From contig NZ_FZOI01000004.1 in the NCBI RefSeq assembly GCF_900188385.1, positions 1 to 64,000 of the forward strand: 64,000 bases of DNA, in the 5' to 3' direction. Made by a program: the position numbers and the translations under genes. The DNA is from Azospirillum sp. RU38E. GTDB taxonomy: Bacteria; Pseudomonadota; Alphaproteobacteria; Azospirillales; Azospirillaceae. Numbering within the stretch: position 1 is the first letter of the stretch; every line of letters starts with the position of its first letter. Of the stretch, positions 63,802 to 64,000 are shown piece by piece. The notes beneath the pieces are model-generated. The model was not told the origin of the DNA. It saw nothing but the letters and a program-made list of their open reading frames with translations, and did no database searches.

Positions 63802-64000
63802 TCAATACACCTTCATCGAGGGGTCGATCCGCCGGGCCCAAGCGTCGATCCCGCCCGCAATATTGATGGCCCGGTCAAATCCCTGCGCCCGCAACCAAGC
63901 GGTTGCGTGCGCACTACGCATTCCATGGTGGCACAGTACCGCAATATCACGATCCTGCGGCAAATCACCGATGGCACCGGGCAACAGCCCGAGCGGAATG
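63802..64000 (-). CDS. Rhodanese-like protein, partial (C-terminal part)
   Basis: The last 65 or so residues of a rhodanese-domain protein whose start lies beyond the window. DIAVLCHHGMRSAHATAWLRAQGFDRAINIAGGIDAWARRID carries the active-site loop, with Cys in the CHHGMRS position. It probably handles sulfur transfer. It is directly upstream of tolC, with which it is likely co-transcribed. Confidence 0.85.
   Translation of the reverse strand, partial: IPLGLLPGAIGDLPQDRDIAVLCHHGMRSAHATAWLRAQGFDRAINIAGGIDAWARRIDPSMKVY

Overview
The window looks like chromosomal DNA of a GC-rich alphaproteobacterium. The inference rests on gene content: a PopZ/DUF2497 polar organizer next to valS and tolC, a class I PHA synthase, the lptF-lptG-surA-pdxA-rsmA cluster with pepA-holC alongside, and glpX behind hom. 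Rhodospirillales, perhaps an Azospirillum/Niveispirillum relative, is my best guess but is not proved here. No rRNA or CRISPR array was seen.

About 0-12.2 kb is an integrated mobile element. On the minus strand, from 6.5 kb down to 0.1 kb, lies a tightly coupled operon (ATGA start/stop overlaps): an AlpA-type HTH regulator, two small proteins of unknown role, a Sak4-like ATPase, a putative ssDNA-binding protein, two overlapping small genes, a Cas4/RecB-type nuclease, a RecD/Dda-type helicase and a Toprim primase-like protein that ends abruptly beside a perfect 32-bp palindrome. On the plus strand (9.8-12.2 kb) is a coupled cassette: small protein, DUF2924 protein, large serine recombinase and HTH accessory protein. 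No capsid, tail or packaging gene is present. Between the two blocks (6.7-9.4 kb) sits a two-gene cargo: a 266-residue helical protein beginning Met-Gly, and a 620-residue QueC-like ATPase fused to a C-terminal winged helix. This pair is the best candidate for an undescribed system, probably immune and conceptually related to the QueC-like proteins of Qat and type IV CBASS.

From the tRNA-Ser(GCU) at 12.6 kb onward the region is mostly core. 12.9-24.4 kb holds a DUF3313 protein, gatB, a low-complexity Ala-rich protein, a PQQ-type sugar dehydrogenase, a GNAT/receiver/hybrid-kinase signalling group, tRNA-Ser(UGA), an enoyl-CoA hydratase, a methyltransferase and a receiver. 24.6-33.3 kb holds a Pro/Thr-rich lipoprotein, the envelope/LPS-export and cofactor cluster (lptF, lptG, surA, pdxA, rsmA) and divergent pepA-holC. 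33.4-43.6 kb is more mixed: an AraC regulator divergent from an alcohol dehydrogenase, prpE, a DsbA/FrnE-like protein, an OmpA-family porin, a metallo-beta-lactamase-fold protein and several unknowns, with two palindromic repeat elements.

43.9-64 kb holds an HTH protein with a long Arg/Gly/Asp-rich disordered region, tRNA-Glu, the alaC-hom-glpX-recJ run, phaC, tatABC, an FbpC-like ABC ATPase, valS, popZ with a 29-proline run, tolC and a partial rhodanese. Starts were chosen from Shine-Dalgarno spacing and start/stop overlaps; where no clear site exists the entry says so.
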